Below, one piece after another: positions 42,769 to 53,200 of a stretch of DNA of 64,000 nucleotides. Under the pieces are notes generated by a model. The model was given only the letters and a program-made list of their open reading frames with translations. It had not been told where the DNA came from and ran no database searches. The stretch is from Pseudacidovorax intermedius. Its GTDB lineage: Bacteria > Pseudomonadota > Gammaproteobacteria > Burkholderiales > Burkholderiaceae_C. Position numbers and translations under genes: made by a program. The stretch lies in NCBI RefSeq assembly GCF_001476815.1, contig NZ_LDSL01000051.1, positions 124,001 to 188,000 on the forward strand, in the 5' to 3' direction. Each line of letters opens with the position of its first letter. Position 1 is the first letter of the stretch.

Positions 42769-43059
42769 ATGTCCATCACTGCCCGTCTCAACGACACCCC
42801 TGTCGGCACGCCTGTCGACATTCTGCAAAGCGCAGAAGGCCGCTTCGCGCGCGAGTTGGAGAAGCTGCTTGGCGATGACTTGGCGCCCGCCCTGCGCGCG
42901 TTCGAGGCCGCGCAAGACAGCAGCGCCGAAGACCTCAGCAAGGAAGAGATTCGCTTGGCCGGCCTCTGGGCCGCGGCCTTCGATAAAGCCAGGCTTTTTA
43001 GCCTGCGAGAACTGGGCGACGTTGGAGAGGCCCATTTCAGCGTCAGTATGCGAGGATGA
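42769..43059 (+). CDS. unknown 96-residue protein
   Basis: ATG at 42769 with a strong GGAGG Shine-Dalgarno seven bases upstream decides the start over the longer frame. The product is largely helical, with several acidic patches (SAEDLSKEEIRLAGLW). No family is recognised. It ends 30 bases from the convergent NTPase gene. Confidence 0.68.
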   Translation: MSITARLNDTPVGTPVDILQSAEGRFARELEKLLGDDLAPALRAFEAAQDSSAEDLSKEEIRLAGLWAAAFDKARLFSLRELGDVGEAHFSVSMRG

Positions 43060-43089
43060 GAAAATCAGTCTGTGACCGCAACTTCTACA

Positions 43090-44337
43090 TTAATCCTTCC
43101 ACCGAAGGAAAAAGAGAAGATAGGGGTCACGAATGTCCAGCACGTCGTTTTCGCCATCCCACTCGATCACATTTCTGCCTTCTGCAGAATTTGCGATGTT
43201 CGCAATGTGCGAACACGCTCCTGTCACACTTGAACCACTAGGATTTCCGGCTATGCAAATAGCCTGAATTCTTTTCTGCAGATTAGAGTATCTTTGAGTC
43301 AACTCAGGGGGATCAGAAGCGACTGCACGAAGTATCAGCGGATAAACATCCACTATCTCATTGCCTGCAATCAAATATGAGTTTCGATCGGTGCCCCGTG
43401 TCTTAGGACCCTCAATCATTTTCGCAACGGTAGAAGAATAGTCTGCCGTTGCCGCAGTGCGAGTACAGACCGACTTGATCGCTTCTCTGTTAGAGGATAG
43501 CTGCTTGAATGAACCCTTCTCGCGGACATCGTTTTCGAAGCACGTGTTCAGGCACAAGGTTTGCATGAGCTGGGGAGAACCAGCCGCCTCCTTTGAAAGT
43601 GCTTCAACGTAAGCCGGGGAGGCTGCCGTATTTAACGCGGCAAATCCTTTGTTTGCAATTTTTGCCAGCTCTTCTGGCCGCCAGTAGTCAAAATCAAGTT
43701 TTACTATTCGACCCCGGAGGTCAGAATTTGCACGAACCGCGTCATCCGAATGATAAGGAACCGACGCCACAACAAATACAACGCCATGTCGTATTGCCTC
43801 CTTAATCTGATTTGATACTTCGGTTTGTACGTCCTTCGGAATGTAGTGAAAGTCATCGATAAAGACGACAAGACCGGTCCCCGAAAGCTCTCTAATGAGA
43901 AGTTGCAGATAGTCTACCGCGATATCCACTTTATCTGCTGTAGATCCCGAGGTCTTAAATGCGGCGTTTATCTCGCCGGAGCCCTTTGCAAGAAACGGCA
44001 CCCCCGCTTCCCCACCGAGTTTCCCACCTATGGCGGACTCCTTTCCGTCGGTGGTGGTTGTACTTTTCGAAACGGGCGTGCCGATGATGTCGAAAACGCG
44101 GTCCCAAAGAATTTTGGGGCTAGTCACGCCGGCGCCGGTCACAGTGACAAGAGCTGCGTGGCCGACATTTTTTTCGATAAAAACAGTCTTGCCAGATTTA
44201 GATGGACCCGAAAGAGAAATTACTGCCGCACCAGCATCCAAAGCATCTCGCAAAATGCGCGCATGCTCTTTCAGGTGGTCATCCGTATACGTGACTTCCG
44301 GCTCTTTGCCGGGCGTGAATACTTGGGTTGCCTTCAT
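43090..44337 (-). CDS. A+T-rich P-loop NTPase (AAA+/STAND-like), candidate defence gene
   Basis: 415 residues. Walker A is GPSKSGKT (44-51); Walker B is LVVFIDD (156-162); a sensor-1-like segment is FVVASVPYH (188-196), followed by NSDLRGR as a possible Arg finger. Between Walker A and B is a Gly/Thr-rich stretch (about 92-135) of low complexity. AGSPQLM near 252 resembles the sensor-2 region of ORC/CDC6-type ATPases. The C-terminal part ends LDIRDPYLLFFLRW. There is no nuclease, TIR or transmembrane domain visible, so the effector, if any, is unknown. Hand counts of sample lines give about 38-48% G+C against roughly 65-70% nearby, which points to separate acquisition. Confidence 0.82.
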   Translation of the reverse strand: MKATQVFTPGKEPEVTYTDDHLKEHARILRDALDAGAAVISLSGPSKSGKTVFIEKNVGHAALVTVTGAGVTSPKILWDRVFDIIGTPVSKSTTTTDGKESAIGGKLGGEAGVPFLAKGSGEINAAFKTSGSTADKVDIAVDYLQLLIRELSGTGLVVFIDDFHYIPKDVQTEVSNQIKEAIRHGVVFVVASVPYHSDDAVRANSDLRGRIVKLDFDYWRPEELAKIANKGFAALNTAASPAYVEALSKEAAGSPQLMQTLCLNTCFENDVREKGSFKQLSSNREAIKSVCTRTAATADYSSTVAKMIEGPKTRGTDRNSYLIAGNEIVDVYPLILRAVASDPPELTQRYSNLQKRIQAICIAGNPSGSSVTGACSHIANIANSAEGRNVIEWDGENDVLDIRDPYLLFFLRWKD

Positions 44338-44459
44338 CTGCTGATACCTCGCATGTCAAGGCATTGTGAGGCACAAGCTCAGCCAAAACAATGAGGACAG
44401 CGATGCGCTGTGATAGCAAATATCTGTGAAGTCCGCCAACTCCGCAAGCCACATTGACG
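44338..44459. other. gap between the late operon and the NTPase gene
   Basis: It is 122 bases and A+T-richer than the late genes. It contains a six-bp inverted repeat with a three-base loop (ACAGCG/CGCTGT, 44397-44411), too weak for a terminator. The NTPase promoter should be here; TTGACA-like sequence occurs near 44355 on the minus strand but with no spaced -10. Confidence 0.4.
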
Positions 44460-44723
44460 TCAGCGAACAGGCTCGACGCATTCCGCCAGCGCGGCGCGTA
44501 GCTCCCCCTCGTAGCCTTCACGTAAAAGCAACTCGGCCTGTGCGGCGGCGACCCAGCGGTCCACGTCGACGCCGAGCGAAAGGGCCTCGGTGGGCATCGC
44601 TGGCCGCGCAGGCTCCGTCGCACCGCATTCGACAGGGACAGGCACGTTCGCGCGCGCCGACGGGCCCGCCGCACATCCCGTCAGCAGGGCCGCAGACAGG
44701 CCCAGGAGCGCCGCCCGCATCAT
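44460..44723 (-). CDS. outer-membrane spanin lipoprotein (Rz1-like)
   Basis: 87 residues. A short signal ends in a lipobox, LLTGC, so Cys17 should be lipidated. The mature part is small and Pro/Ala-rich at its start. Outer-membrane spanins pair with an inner-membrane spanin to fuse the two membranes at lysis. Here the gene overlaps its partner by ATGA instead of being nested inside it. It is the last gene of the late operon. Confidence 0.78.
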   Translation of the reverse strand: MMRAALLGLSAALLTGCAAGPSARANVPVPVECGATEPARPAMPTEALSLGVDVDRWVAAAQAELLLREGYEGELRAALAECVEPVR

Positions 44724-45076
44724 GGCGCCGTCCTTCCCCGCATCCAGCTGTCAACGCGCGCCTGAGCGCTCGCGCACACGTCGCCGGGCACGGCGGCCGG
44801 CGTGGACAGGATGAGCTGCGCCATGGCTTCCTGCTGCCGGCGCCGCTCCGCGGCCGCGGCCTGCGCCGCCTTCGCACGCCGGGCGCGCTCGTCGGCCAGG
44901 TCGCGCAGGTCGGCGACACCGTCGCTACAGGCCGAGGCGTCGGCACGGGCACTGTCCCGCTCGCCCGTCGTGCGCGTGACCGCATCCCGGGCGCGCAGCC
45001 AGGCCCAGCCGAGGCCGGCATTGCCGGCCACGCTCAGCACCAGCGCGAGGGCGAGCGCCTGCGTGGCCGCGGTCAT
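44720..45076 (-). CDS. inner-membrane spanin (Rz-like)
   Basis: 118 residues from the ATG at 45076. One N-terminal membrane segment (about 5-28) is followed by a charged coiled coil (about 30-90) facing the periplasm, the Rz layout. It overlaps the endolysin start and the lipoprotein gene by four bases each, giving a coupled lysis cassette. Confidence 0.8.
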   Translation of the reverse strand: MTAATQALALALVLSVAGNAGLGWAWLRARDAVTRTTGERDSARADASACSDGVADLRDLADERARRAKAAQAAAAERRRQQEAMAQLILSTPAAVPGDVCASAQARVDSWMRGRTAP

Positions 45077-45687
45077 GGAAACGCCGCCTCTCCAGCCGCG
45101 ATCGCCTTCCCGACTGGCCAGCCCAGGAACACCAGCCGCGTGGCGGCCCGCCGGCGCTGCAGGCCCTTGAGAACCTGGCCCGCCGCCCTCACCCACTTCG
45201 GCAACTCATCCGCGGCGCCGGTGTAGTCGCCGGCGTTGAGCTTGCGCAGGAACGTGCTGGGCCGGCCATCGGCCAGGTACAGGATGCCGTCCCGCCCTCG
45301 CCCGCCCGGCCCCGTGTTGTAGACCGTGGAGACGATGGCGTCCCACTGGCACTGCGACACAGGCACGCGGACGGCCTCGCGCGCCGGCGGCTCGAAGTCC
45401 CGCGCGAGGCGCCGCGCGTAGCGCACGTCCGCCTCCAGCTGCGTGATGACCTGGCCGGGCCGCACATCGAGCGTGTCGCCCCATCCGATGGTCCACGGCG
45501 CGCCGCTCAGCCGCGCGAACGGCGCCGGCACGGCCGGCAGGTTGTACGGGTCGAAGCCTGCCCGGCGCAGCGCCGCAAAGAGCGGCGAGGCCGGATCGGG
45601 GTACGCGAGCAGCTTGCACGCCTCGTAACAGTGGTTCAGCGCGTGGCAGGCCGGGCCGGCGCGCATGACGTCGACGGCGCTATCCAT
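45073..45687 (-). CDS. phage endolysin, GH24 lysozyme
   Basis: 204 residues. The GH24 catalytic set is Glu22 (CYEACKLLAYPD), Asp31 and Thr72 (WTIGWGDT). About 35 extra residues lie between the Asp and the TIG segment, unlike short lysozymes such as T4. The later IVSTVYNTGPGG and FLRKLNAGDY blocks are typical of phage GH24 proteins. No cleavable signal is evident, so export depends on a holin. ATG at 45664 (MRAGPAC) is an alternative start. Confidence 0.88.
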   Translation of the reverse strand: MDSAVDVMRAGPACHALNHCYEACKLLAYPDPASPLFAALRRAGFDPYNLPAVPAPFARLSGAPWTIGWGDTLDVRPGQVITQLEADVRYARRLARDFEPPAREAVRVPVSQCQWDAIVSTVYNTGPGGRGRDGILYLADGRPSTFLRKLNAGDYTGAADELPKWVRAAGQVLKGLQRRRAATRLVFLGWPVGKAIAAGEAAFP

Positions 45688-45973
45688 GCTGCCCCCTCAC
45701 CTGCGCATCACGCGGCGCACACCCGCGCCAGTGCTTGCGGGACGCGCCCAGGTGCATGAGCAGGCCCGCAAGGCCGGCGGCTTCGTACCAGTCCAGATCC
45801 GCACCGCGCAGCAGCTCCAGCAGCACGCCGAAGGCGAAGACCGCCCACAGCAGGTAGACGCCGAAGACGCTCACGCGATGTTCGCCGGCACGCAGGAGGT
45901 CGACGCGCAGCACGCACACGACGAGCACCACGAGCGCAGCCACCACGCCGGTCAGTTGCATGGCGGCGGTCAT
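45680..45973 (-). CDS. small membrane protein, putative holin component
   Basis: 97 residues with two hydrophobic helices (about 7-24 and 37-58) and a basic C-terminus. Size, topology and position next to the endolysin fit a holin or antiholin. The start overlaps the neighbour upstream as ATGA and the end overlaps the endolysin by eight bases. Confidence 0.65.
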   Translation of the reverse strand: MTAAMQLTGVVAALVVLVVCVLRVDLLRAGEHRVSVFGVYLLWAVFAFGVLLELLRGADLDWYEAAGLAGLLMHLGASRKHWRGCAPRDAQVRGQHG

Positions 45974-46320
45974 GGCTTGCTCTCCAGGCGTCCAACGTGG
46001 CTCAGCAGCGCGCGCAGGAGCGCGGTGACGAGCACCTGCGCACCGAAGCCGGCGATCAGCGACAGCACGATGAGCGCCGGCCGCGAACTGCCGATGAACT
46101 CGGTTGCGGCGGTGCCGCACGCAGCACCGACGAGCGTGGACAGGGCCACGAACACCAGCGAGCGGATGCGGCCCATCCGCTCGGCCTGGAAGAGCGCGAG
46201 CAGCGCACCGATGAGGCCCCAGATCAGGGCGTAGTAGTCGACGCCGAGCATGGCCATCACGAGCGTGGAAGCGGTAGCGGCAATGCCGGCGATTGCATTG
46301 GAAGCGGGCTCAGGCGGCAT
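45970..46320 (-). CDS. putative phage holin
   Basis: 116 residues from the ATG at 46320, with four hydrophobic stretches (about 6-25, 29-44, 53-75 and 80-103). Such multi-helix proteins beside the endolysin are usually holins. Which of the two membrane genes makes the lethal hole cannot be told from sequence. Confidence 0.68.
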   Translation of the reverse strand: MPPEPASNAIAGIAATASTLVMAMLGVDYYALIWGLIGALLALFQAERMGRIRSLVFVALSTLVGAACGTAATEFIGSSRPALIVLSLIAGFGAQVLVTALLRALLSHVGRLESKP

Positions 46321-46633
46321 CGGCTTGCGTCGCCTCGTCGGCAGCCAGCACGGCGGTCGCGCCTGCGAGGTCGCCGGCCTCGATCTTGAGCAGCTCGCCG
46401 TAGAGCCATTGCAGCGTGTCGCCCTCGGGCGTGCCGGCGACGTCCTGCGCGATGTGCGCAAGGGGCCGCTTGCCGGCGGCCTTGGCCTCGGCGCTTATGT
46501 AGCCCTGCAGCACGGCCTGGCTCTTCGTGCCATCGACCACGACGGTGTACTGGCTGATGACGAAATGGGTGACGGGTGCCCCGGTGGCCGCGTCGGTCAG
46601 CGGCTTGTGCAGGGCGATGATCTTGTGAGTCAT
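46310..46633 (-). CDS. small phage protein of unknown function (fibre-lysis boundary)
   Basis: 107 residues from the ATG at 46633, overlapping the putative holin by 11 bases. The N-terminal half is beta-rich (HFVISQYTVVVDGTKSQAVL) and the rest is helical and acidic. The position suggests a tail accessory protein. No family is recognised. Confidence 0.6.
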   Translation of the reverse strand: MTHKIIALHKPLTDAATGAPVTHFVISQYTVVVDGTKSQAVLQGYISAEAKAAGKRPLAHIAQDVAGTPEGDTLQWLYGELLKIEAGDLAGATAVLAADEATQADAA

Positions 46634-46688
46634 GGTGTCTTGAAGATGGAAAGGAAAAGAAGCGGGAGAGGATGAGAAGGGCTGTTCG

Positions 46689-47279
46689 CTACGTACCCCC
46701 TTCCCAGCTGATGGCAGCGATGGCGTCCACCGTCTGCGCATCGGCGATCAGGTCGCGCAGCTGCTGCCGACGGCCGATCAGCTGCTGACTCGCGGCCATC
46801 CACGCCTGCACGTTGGCGAGCGTCTTGGCGCGAAGGTCCGCGGCGTCGATGCCGCGCGCGAGCGCGAGGCCGTCAAGGTAGGGTGTCGGCGCACCGGTGG
46901 CGGCCCACGCGAGGGCTTCACCCTGCTGGATGGGCCAGGTCAACCGCTCCGATGTCGGATAGCCTTCGGTGAGCAGTGCCGATGCGGACTCGAATGCGTC
47001 ATTGACCTGGGCCAGCTTCTGGTCGCGCAAGTCCTGCAGCGTCTGCACGCATCGCCAGACCTTCGCCACCGGGTCGAGGTCGAAGCCGCGCCCGGGCGAC
47101 GCCGGCAGCGCGTAGAAGCATCGCGCTGCGAAGTCCCACCAGCAATTGACGTCCAGCGGCTTGACGCCCACCAGCACGCGCCAGCCCTGTGGCGTCGACA
47201 GGTACTGCGGCTCGGCCGTCTGGCCGAACGAGCGCACGAGCCCGTGCGCATCAACGATCGTGTAATCCTGAATCTGCAT
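46689..47279 (-). CDS. tail-fibre-associated protein (DUF4376-like)
   Basis: 196 residues from the ATG at 47279, whose last base is shared with the J-gene stop (TGATG). The C-terminal region with LTWPIQQGEALAWAA and RAKTLANVQAWMAAS resembles DUF4376-type proteins found after tail fibre genes. A chaperone or tip role is likely from position. Confidence 0.68.
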   Translation of the reverse strand: MQIQDYTIVDAHGLVRSFGQTAEPQYLSTPQGWRVLVGVKPLDVNCWWDFAARCFYALPASPGRGFDLDPVAKVWRCVQTLQDLRDQKLAQVNDAFESASALLTEGYPTSERLTWPIQQGEALAWAATGAPTPYLDGLALARGIDAADLRAKTLANVQAWMAASQQLIGRRQQLRDLIADAQTVDAIAAISWEGGT

Positions 47280-50200
47280 CACGCTCTCTTGCACACGTGG
47301 AGAACGGCCGTCAGATAGCCGCGGTTCTGGTATGCGCCGTCCTGCGTGTAGAAGGCTGGAGGCCCCCAATCCGCGTAGTAGCCGGCGTGCCCGTTCTGAC
47401 GCTCGTTCCCCGTGCCGATGCCGCCCCAGAAGTTTTTGACCGACACCTGCACGCCGTAGCTGCCCGGGCCCAAGTCCCACAGCCGCAGGTTGCCGCGCTC
47501 GGAACCCGAGTACTGCAGCGCCGCGCCGTCGTTGTGCCGCCGCAGCAGAACGAAGTGGCTACCGTCACCGTTGAGCGCGAGCGTGTGGCAGGCCACGCGC
47601 CAGGTCTGGCCGGCTGGCACGCTGAAATTCACCTGCAGGTAGTCCGTGCCCTCGGACCCCATCGCCGTTGTGATGGCGCCACCGCGCACCGTCAGCGTGT
47701 CGATGACGTCCACCGCGTTGATCGTGAGGCCTGACCACGAGTTCAGTTCGAACCCAGGCCCAAAGAATCGGAAGTGATTCGCCCAAGTGAACATCTGCAA
47801 GCCCATGTTGGGCCCGGTAATGTCCACACCCACCGCGCCATCCGTGCCACGGCGACCGAAGACGAAGCCCCACTGCCCATCGTTGAACCACTTTCCGGGC
47901 GTGCGGAACGTGCCCCAGTACTCGCCGCCGCCGTCTGTTCCACTCTGCAGGACGATGCTCGCGGAGTAGATCGTGCCGAGATTGCCGGTGATGGCCGACA
48001 GCTGCTGCACGCTCAGCGACCGCGCCGTGATGGAGCCATCGAGGTACATGTCCCCGCGGAAGCCCAGCGCACCGGCGCCGCCGACCGTGCCCACGGTAAA
48101 CACGGGCTTGTCGGCATAGCCGGGCGACGTGATCGAGAACACGTCGGTCAGGAAGGCCATGCGGCTGGTCTGCCCGTCGTTGTCGTTCACCATGCCGCTG
48201 ATGCGGCCGTCAACATCGAGGCGGAAGGTGTAGCGGGCCAGCGCCTTCCCCGCCGTCGTCGCCGTCACGGAAAGGCTTTGCTCGATGGTGGCCGCCTTGC
48301 TGTCGAACCCGTCCGCGCGGGCCTTCAACGTCGTCACGCTGGCGGCCTGCGCTGCGAGGTCGCTACCCTGCTGGTCCACCCGGGCGCTCGTCGCCTGATT
48401 GGCCGTGGCCTGGGCCTGGATGGCGGCCTTGGTCACAGACTGACTGGAGATGTTGCGCGCGTCGACATCAGTGACGTACCAGCCTTCGCCGGACAGGTCG
48501 CCGCCGCCGCCGATCTGCATCCACAGATCCGCACTGACTGCCCAATCCGGCACCGGCACTTCGCCCTCCAGGCGCTTCCACTGACCGGCGGTGGTGTACG
48601 TCGCATCGGCCGCGTGCCAATGGTGCTGATTGGTCTGCGGGTTGTAGAAGTGAAAGCCCAGGGTGAACGGCAGCGCGGCCTGGCTGGATGCAACGGTCGC
48701 GGCAGCCCAATACCGCTCCCCGCGCTTCACGTAGAAGCCTTGCCCGTGTTCGTAGGAGTCGCGGCCGACCTTGAAACCTACGAAGGGCGTTGGCGCCCCG
48801 GGCGGCACGCCGGCGGCATCGCGCGGCGTGCGGATCAGGTCGGTCCACGTGCCCGCACGATCCATTCGGCCATCGCGCACGAGGCTGCCGAGATCGAGCC
48901 GCGTGAGTGCCTGCAGGTTGACCACGTTGTCGGCCGTGCTGATGAGCCGGCCATTGATGTCGGTGGTGCTGGCCTGCAGCACGCCGATGGCGGCCGAATT
49001 CGACGCCTCTTTGCCTTCGACCGTCCCCACCCGGGACGCAAGCCCGTCATACCGCTGCGACTGCGCCGCGATGTCCGCGCCCTGTTGCTGGACCGACTGC
49101 TGCACCGACTGCAGGGCGCTGCTATCGGCCTTGCCCGCCACCTGCCCTGCCAGGCTCACGAGCTGCCCGCTTTGCGCAGTGTCGGCGTCCGCCCGCGCCT
49201 TCGCCTCGGCGATCAGCCGCGCATCAGCAGCCGACAAGTCGCCAGGCGAAGGCGTCCAGTCCGTTGCGACCGTGCCGCGCTCGAGCTTGAGCCCCGCGAC
49301 CCACACCGGCCGGTCGCCAGCGGCGTCCCAGGGCTCGATGCGCACATAGACGTCAGCTAGCTGTGAGCGCCTAAATGCCCAGCTATAGCGCTTCCACTCA
49401 CCAGTGAGCAGAAATGACTGTTCATCGTGGCCCGTGAACCAGAAGATGCCCACGTGATTGTTCGCCCCGGGCAGGCAGCGTCCCCAGAAGCTGAAAACGT
49501 AGGGCTGGTCTGCCTCGATCCGCGCGGCGAATGACCGGTACGCCCAATTGCCATCCGAGCGCAGCACCTTGAGTCCGTGGACCTCACCGTCAAGGGCGTT
49601 CGCGCCCCACGAGAAGGCGGCGCCGCTCCAATCCTGGGTTCCTGTCAGCAGGTTGGCGGCGCCCACTGCCAGGTTGTCCATCCGAGCCGTCAGCGCCGTG
49701 GTGCGCGCCGCTTCACTGCCGAGCTGGGTCGAGAGGTTGCCCACCGTCACATTCGTGGCGTCCAGCGCGGAGGCGCTGGCCTTGGTGCCGATGGCGGCCT
49801 GTTGCTGGTCAAGGCGCTGCGTATGCGCCGTGAGCTGGCCGCTGATGCTGCTGACGTTGGACTGCAGCTCGCCGATCAGACCCGCCTGCGCTGTGCTGGT
49901 GCCCTCGGCACCCGTCATTCGGTTCGTGAGGCTCACGAGCTGGCCGGACTGGCTGGCGATGTCGCTGCCCTGCTGATCGAGTCGGGCTGTGGTCTGCTGC
50001 AGCGCCTGGGCCTGCGCGGCGAGCGTGCCACGCACCGCGGCCGTAACGGACGCGCTGCGGAACTCGGGCAGCGCGGCAAATACCCTCTGAGCTGCATAGT
50101 CGGAGAACGTGCCGATCTGGAACCACCCGCGCGCGGCCACGGCACCGGCCGGCACGTCGACCTCGCCGGCAACAAATTCCCATTGGCCCACGGCGCCGCC

Positions 50201-53200
50201 CAAGCCCCCGACCGCGCGGAAGTCCATCACGATGCCATTGCGGTCGAGGAACGCAAAGCCCACCGCGGCGCCGTAGGTTGCCGGCGCGCCGCGAGCCATC
50301 CAGGCGCTCGCATACAGCCTGCCCCCCGGACTAACCGTCACGCTGCGACCCACGAACACGTCGCGGTTCTGCAGGTGAGCCACGTAAGCGCTGGGCGCGC
50401 CCGCCGGCACATCGGCGTCAGTGGCGGCCCGGCGCTCGGTGAGCGACCAGCCGTCTGCTGTCGCGATCAGCGCAGGGTTGTCGATCCAGTTCGCGCCGTC
50501 GTTGCTGGTCCTGCGGTCGTACTTTGCATCGAGGACCACCACGTCCTGTGCCTGGGCGTTCAGGCGGCCATCGAATTGCGTGGCACCGGCCTGCAGCTGC
50601 GAAATGGCGCCGGCGTTGGTGGCCTCTTTGCTCTCGACGGTGCCAACGCGGGCAGCGAGGCCGTCGTAACGAGTGGATTGGGCGGCAATGTCGCTGCCGT
50701 GCTGCTGGACGGTCTGCTGCACCGCCTGCAGCGCGCTGCTGTCGGCTTTGCCTGCCACCTGGCCGGCCATGCTCACGAGCTGGCCGCTTAGCGCGGAATC
50801 CGCGTCGACGCGGGCGCTGGACTCGGCGATCAGCCTAGCATCGGCCGCCGACAGATCGCCCGCAGACGGCGCCCAATCAGTCACGACATTGCCGCGCTCC
50901 ACCTTGAGGCCAGCGATCCAGATGGGATGCGCCGGCGAGGCGTTGTGGGACTCGATGCGGACCTGAACATCCACCGTCTCACCGGGCGTGAAGAGCCAAG
51001 CGTAGCGGCGCATTTCGCCCGTCAACACCCAATCGACCTCCTTGGTGCCGTTGAACCAGTAGACGCCGCCGCTGGCCGGGTTCTCTGCGGTTGAACGGCC
51101 CCAGAAGCTCAGGGCGTAGGTCTGCCCGGCGTCCACGCGCAGCGGGAATGTGCCGTACTGCCACGCCCCATCCGAGCGCAGCACCTTGAGGCCGCGGAAC
51201 TCCCCGTCCAGCGTGGTGCCACCGGAGCGCAGGCCCAGCGATGTCCAATCGCGCGTTCCCGTCAGCAGGTTGGCTGCGCCCACTGCCAGGTTGTCCATGC
51301 GGGCTGTCAGCGCCGTGGTGCGGGCAGCCTCGCTGCCGAGCTGGCCGGTCAGCGTTCCCACCGTCACATTCGTGGCATCCAGCGCCGAGGCGCTCGCCTT
51401 GGTGCCGATGGCGGCCTGCTGTTGGTCGAGGCGCTGCGTATGCGCCGTGAGCTGTCCGTTGATGCTGCTGACGTTGGACTGCAGCTCGCCGATCAGGCCC
51501 GCCTGAGCTGCAGTGGTGCCCTCCGCGCCCGTCATGCGGTTGGCTAGGCTGACCAGTTGGCCCGACTGCGTAGTCAGGTCCGCGCCGTGCTGCTGCACCG
51601 TCTGCTGTATCGACTGCACCACGGTGGCATCCGCCTTGCCGGCGACGTCGCCCGTGAGCCGCAGGATGTCGCTCGAATGGCTGGCGAGCGTGCTGCCCTG
51701 CTGGTCGACGCGGGCGCTGGTCGCTTGGTTGGCCGTCGCCTGTGCCTGAATCGCCGCCTTGGTGACGCCCTGGCTGGCGATGTTGCGCGCGTCGATGTTG
51801 GTGACGTACCACCCTTCGCCGGACAGGTCGCCGCTGCCGTTGATCTGGAGCCACACCTCGCCCACGGTTGCCCAATCCGGGGCAGGCACCTCCCCCTCCA
51901 AGCGTCTCCAAGCCCCGGCGGTCGAATAGATGGCGTCTGCGGCGTGCCAGTGGTGCTGGTTCGTCTCGGGGTTGTGGAAGTGGAAGCCGACGGTGAAAGG
52001 CAGGGCCGCGCTAGCGCTGGCGGCCGTCGCCGTCGCCCAATAGCGATCCCCGCGGCGCACGTTGAACGCCTGGCCGTACTCGTAGGAATCGCGGCCGGTC
52101 AGGAAGCCGACATAGGGTGTCGGCGCTCCTGCCGGCACGCCGGCGGCGCTGCGCGCAATGCGCGCGACGCCCAGCCACGTCCCCGCGCGATCCATCTGCC
52201 CATCGCGCACGAGCCCGCCCAGGTCAAGGCGGGTCAGCGCCTGCAAGTCGAGAACGTTTTGCGCGGCGCTCGTGAGGCGGCCGTTGATGTCTGAGGTGAA
52301 GGACTGCAGCCCGACGATCGCACCGCTGTGCGCGGTGCTGTCGCGCTCCACGGTCTGCAGGCGGCTCGCGACGCCGCCGATCTGGCTGGCTTGGGCGGTG
52401 AGGCCCTCTTCCGTCTGCTGGATGCGCGCGCTGTGGTCCTCGGTCTGCGCTGCCAGCGCCGCGACCGCCTCGCCCAGCGAGTCGTAGTTGCCGACCAGCT
52501 GCCAGTAAACAGCATTAGGTGGGGCGTTGCCGACCGTGGCGGCGATCGAGCGGTACAGCTTGCCGCCGGACTTGACCAGCTCGCCCACTTCGTAGGCTTG
52601 CGCCGGGTCGTACTCGGCGGCGCCGATGATGTCGCCCAGCTGCACATGCAGTGCGTCAATACTGGCCTGCAGGGCCGCGGCAGACTGCTGGATGGCAGCG
52701 TTACGGGCCACCACAGCGGCGGCCATGTCGGCGGCGCGGGCCTGCGCCTCGGCTCCGATGGCTGCCGCGCGCTGCTGCGCCTCGGCCGCCGATGCCGCCG
52801 TGATCGCCGCCGCGCGGGCCTGCGCTTCGATCGCAAGATCGCCCGCAGACTTCTGCGCGGCCTGCAGCACTGCCGCGGCGCGGTTCTGCGCCTCGGCAGC
52901 CACGGCAGCCGCCCAATCCCGGTTCGTGTCGGTCAAGTCTTGCTGCAGCAGCTCGAAGGCATCGCCGAGCTGCTTGTCCAGCACCTCTAGCGCGCCCTCG
53001 ATCAGCTGATCCACCGTCACATTGACGGCGCCAGGCGCGCCGGCGTTGCCGGCGACGTCGACGGCCGCAACCCAATAGGTCGATGCGCCCACGCGACCCT
53101 GCAGGGAGAACGACGTGCCCGTGGCCTGGCCGACCGTCTCGGCCGTCTCCCAAGCGGCCCCCTGGCGGATGACGTAGTGCGACACGGGCTGCGTGGTGCG

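Noticed and set aside
44397-44411. ACAGCG-ATG-CGCTGT hairpin as terminator of the late operon
   Set aside because: Only six base pairs and no T-tract follow on the minus strand; at most a weak structure or a protein site.
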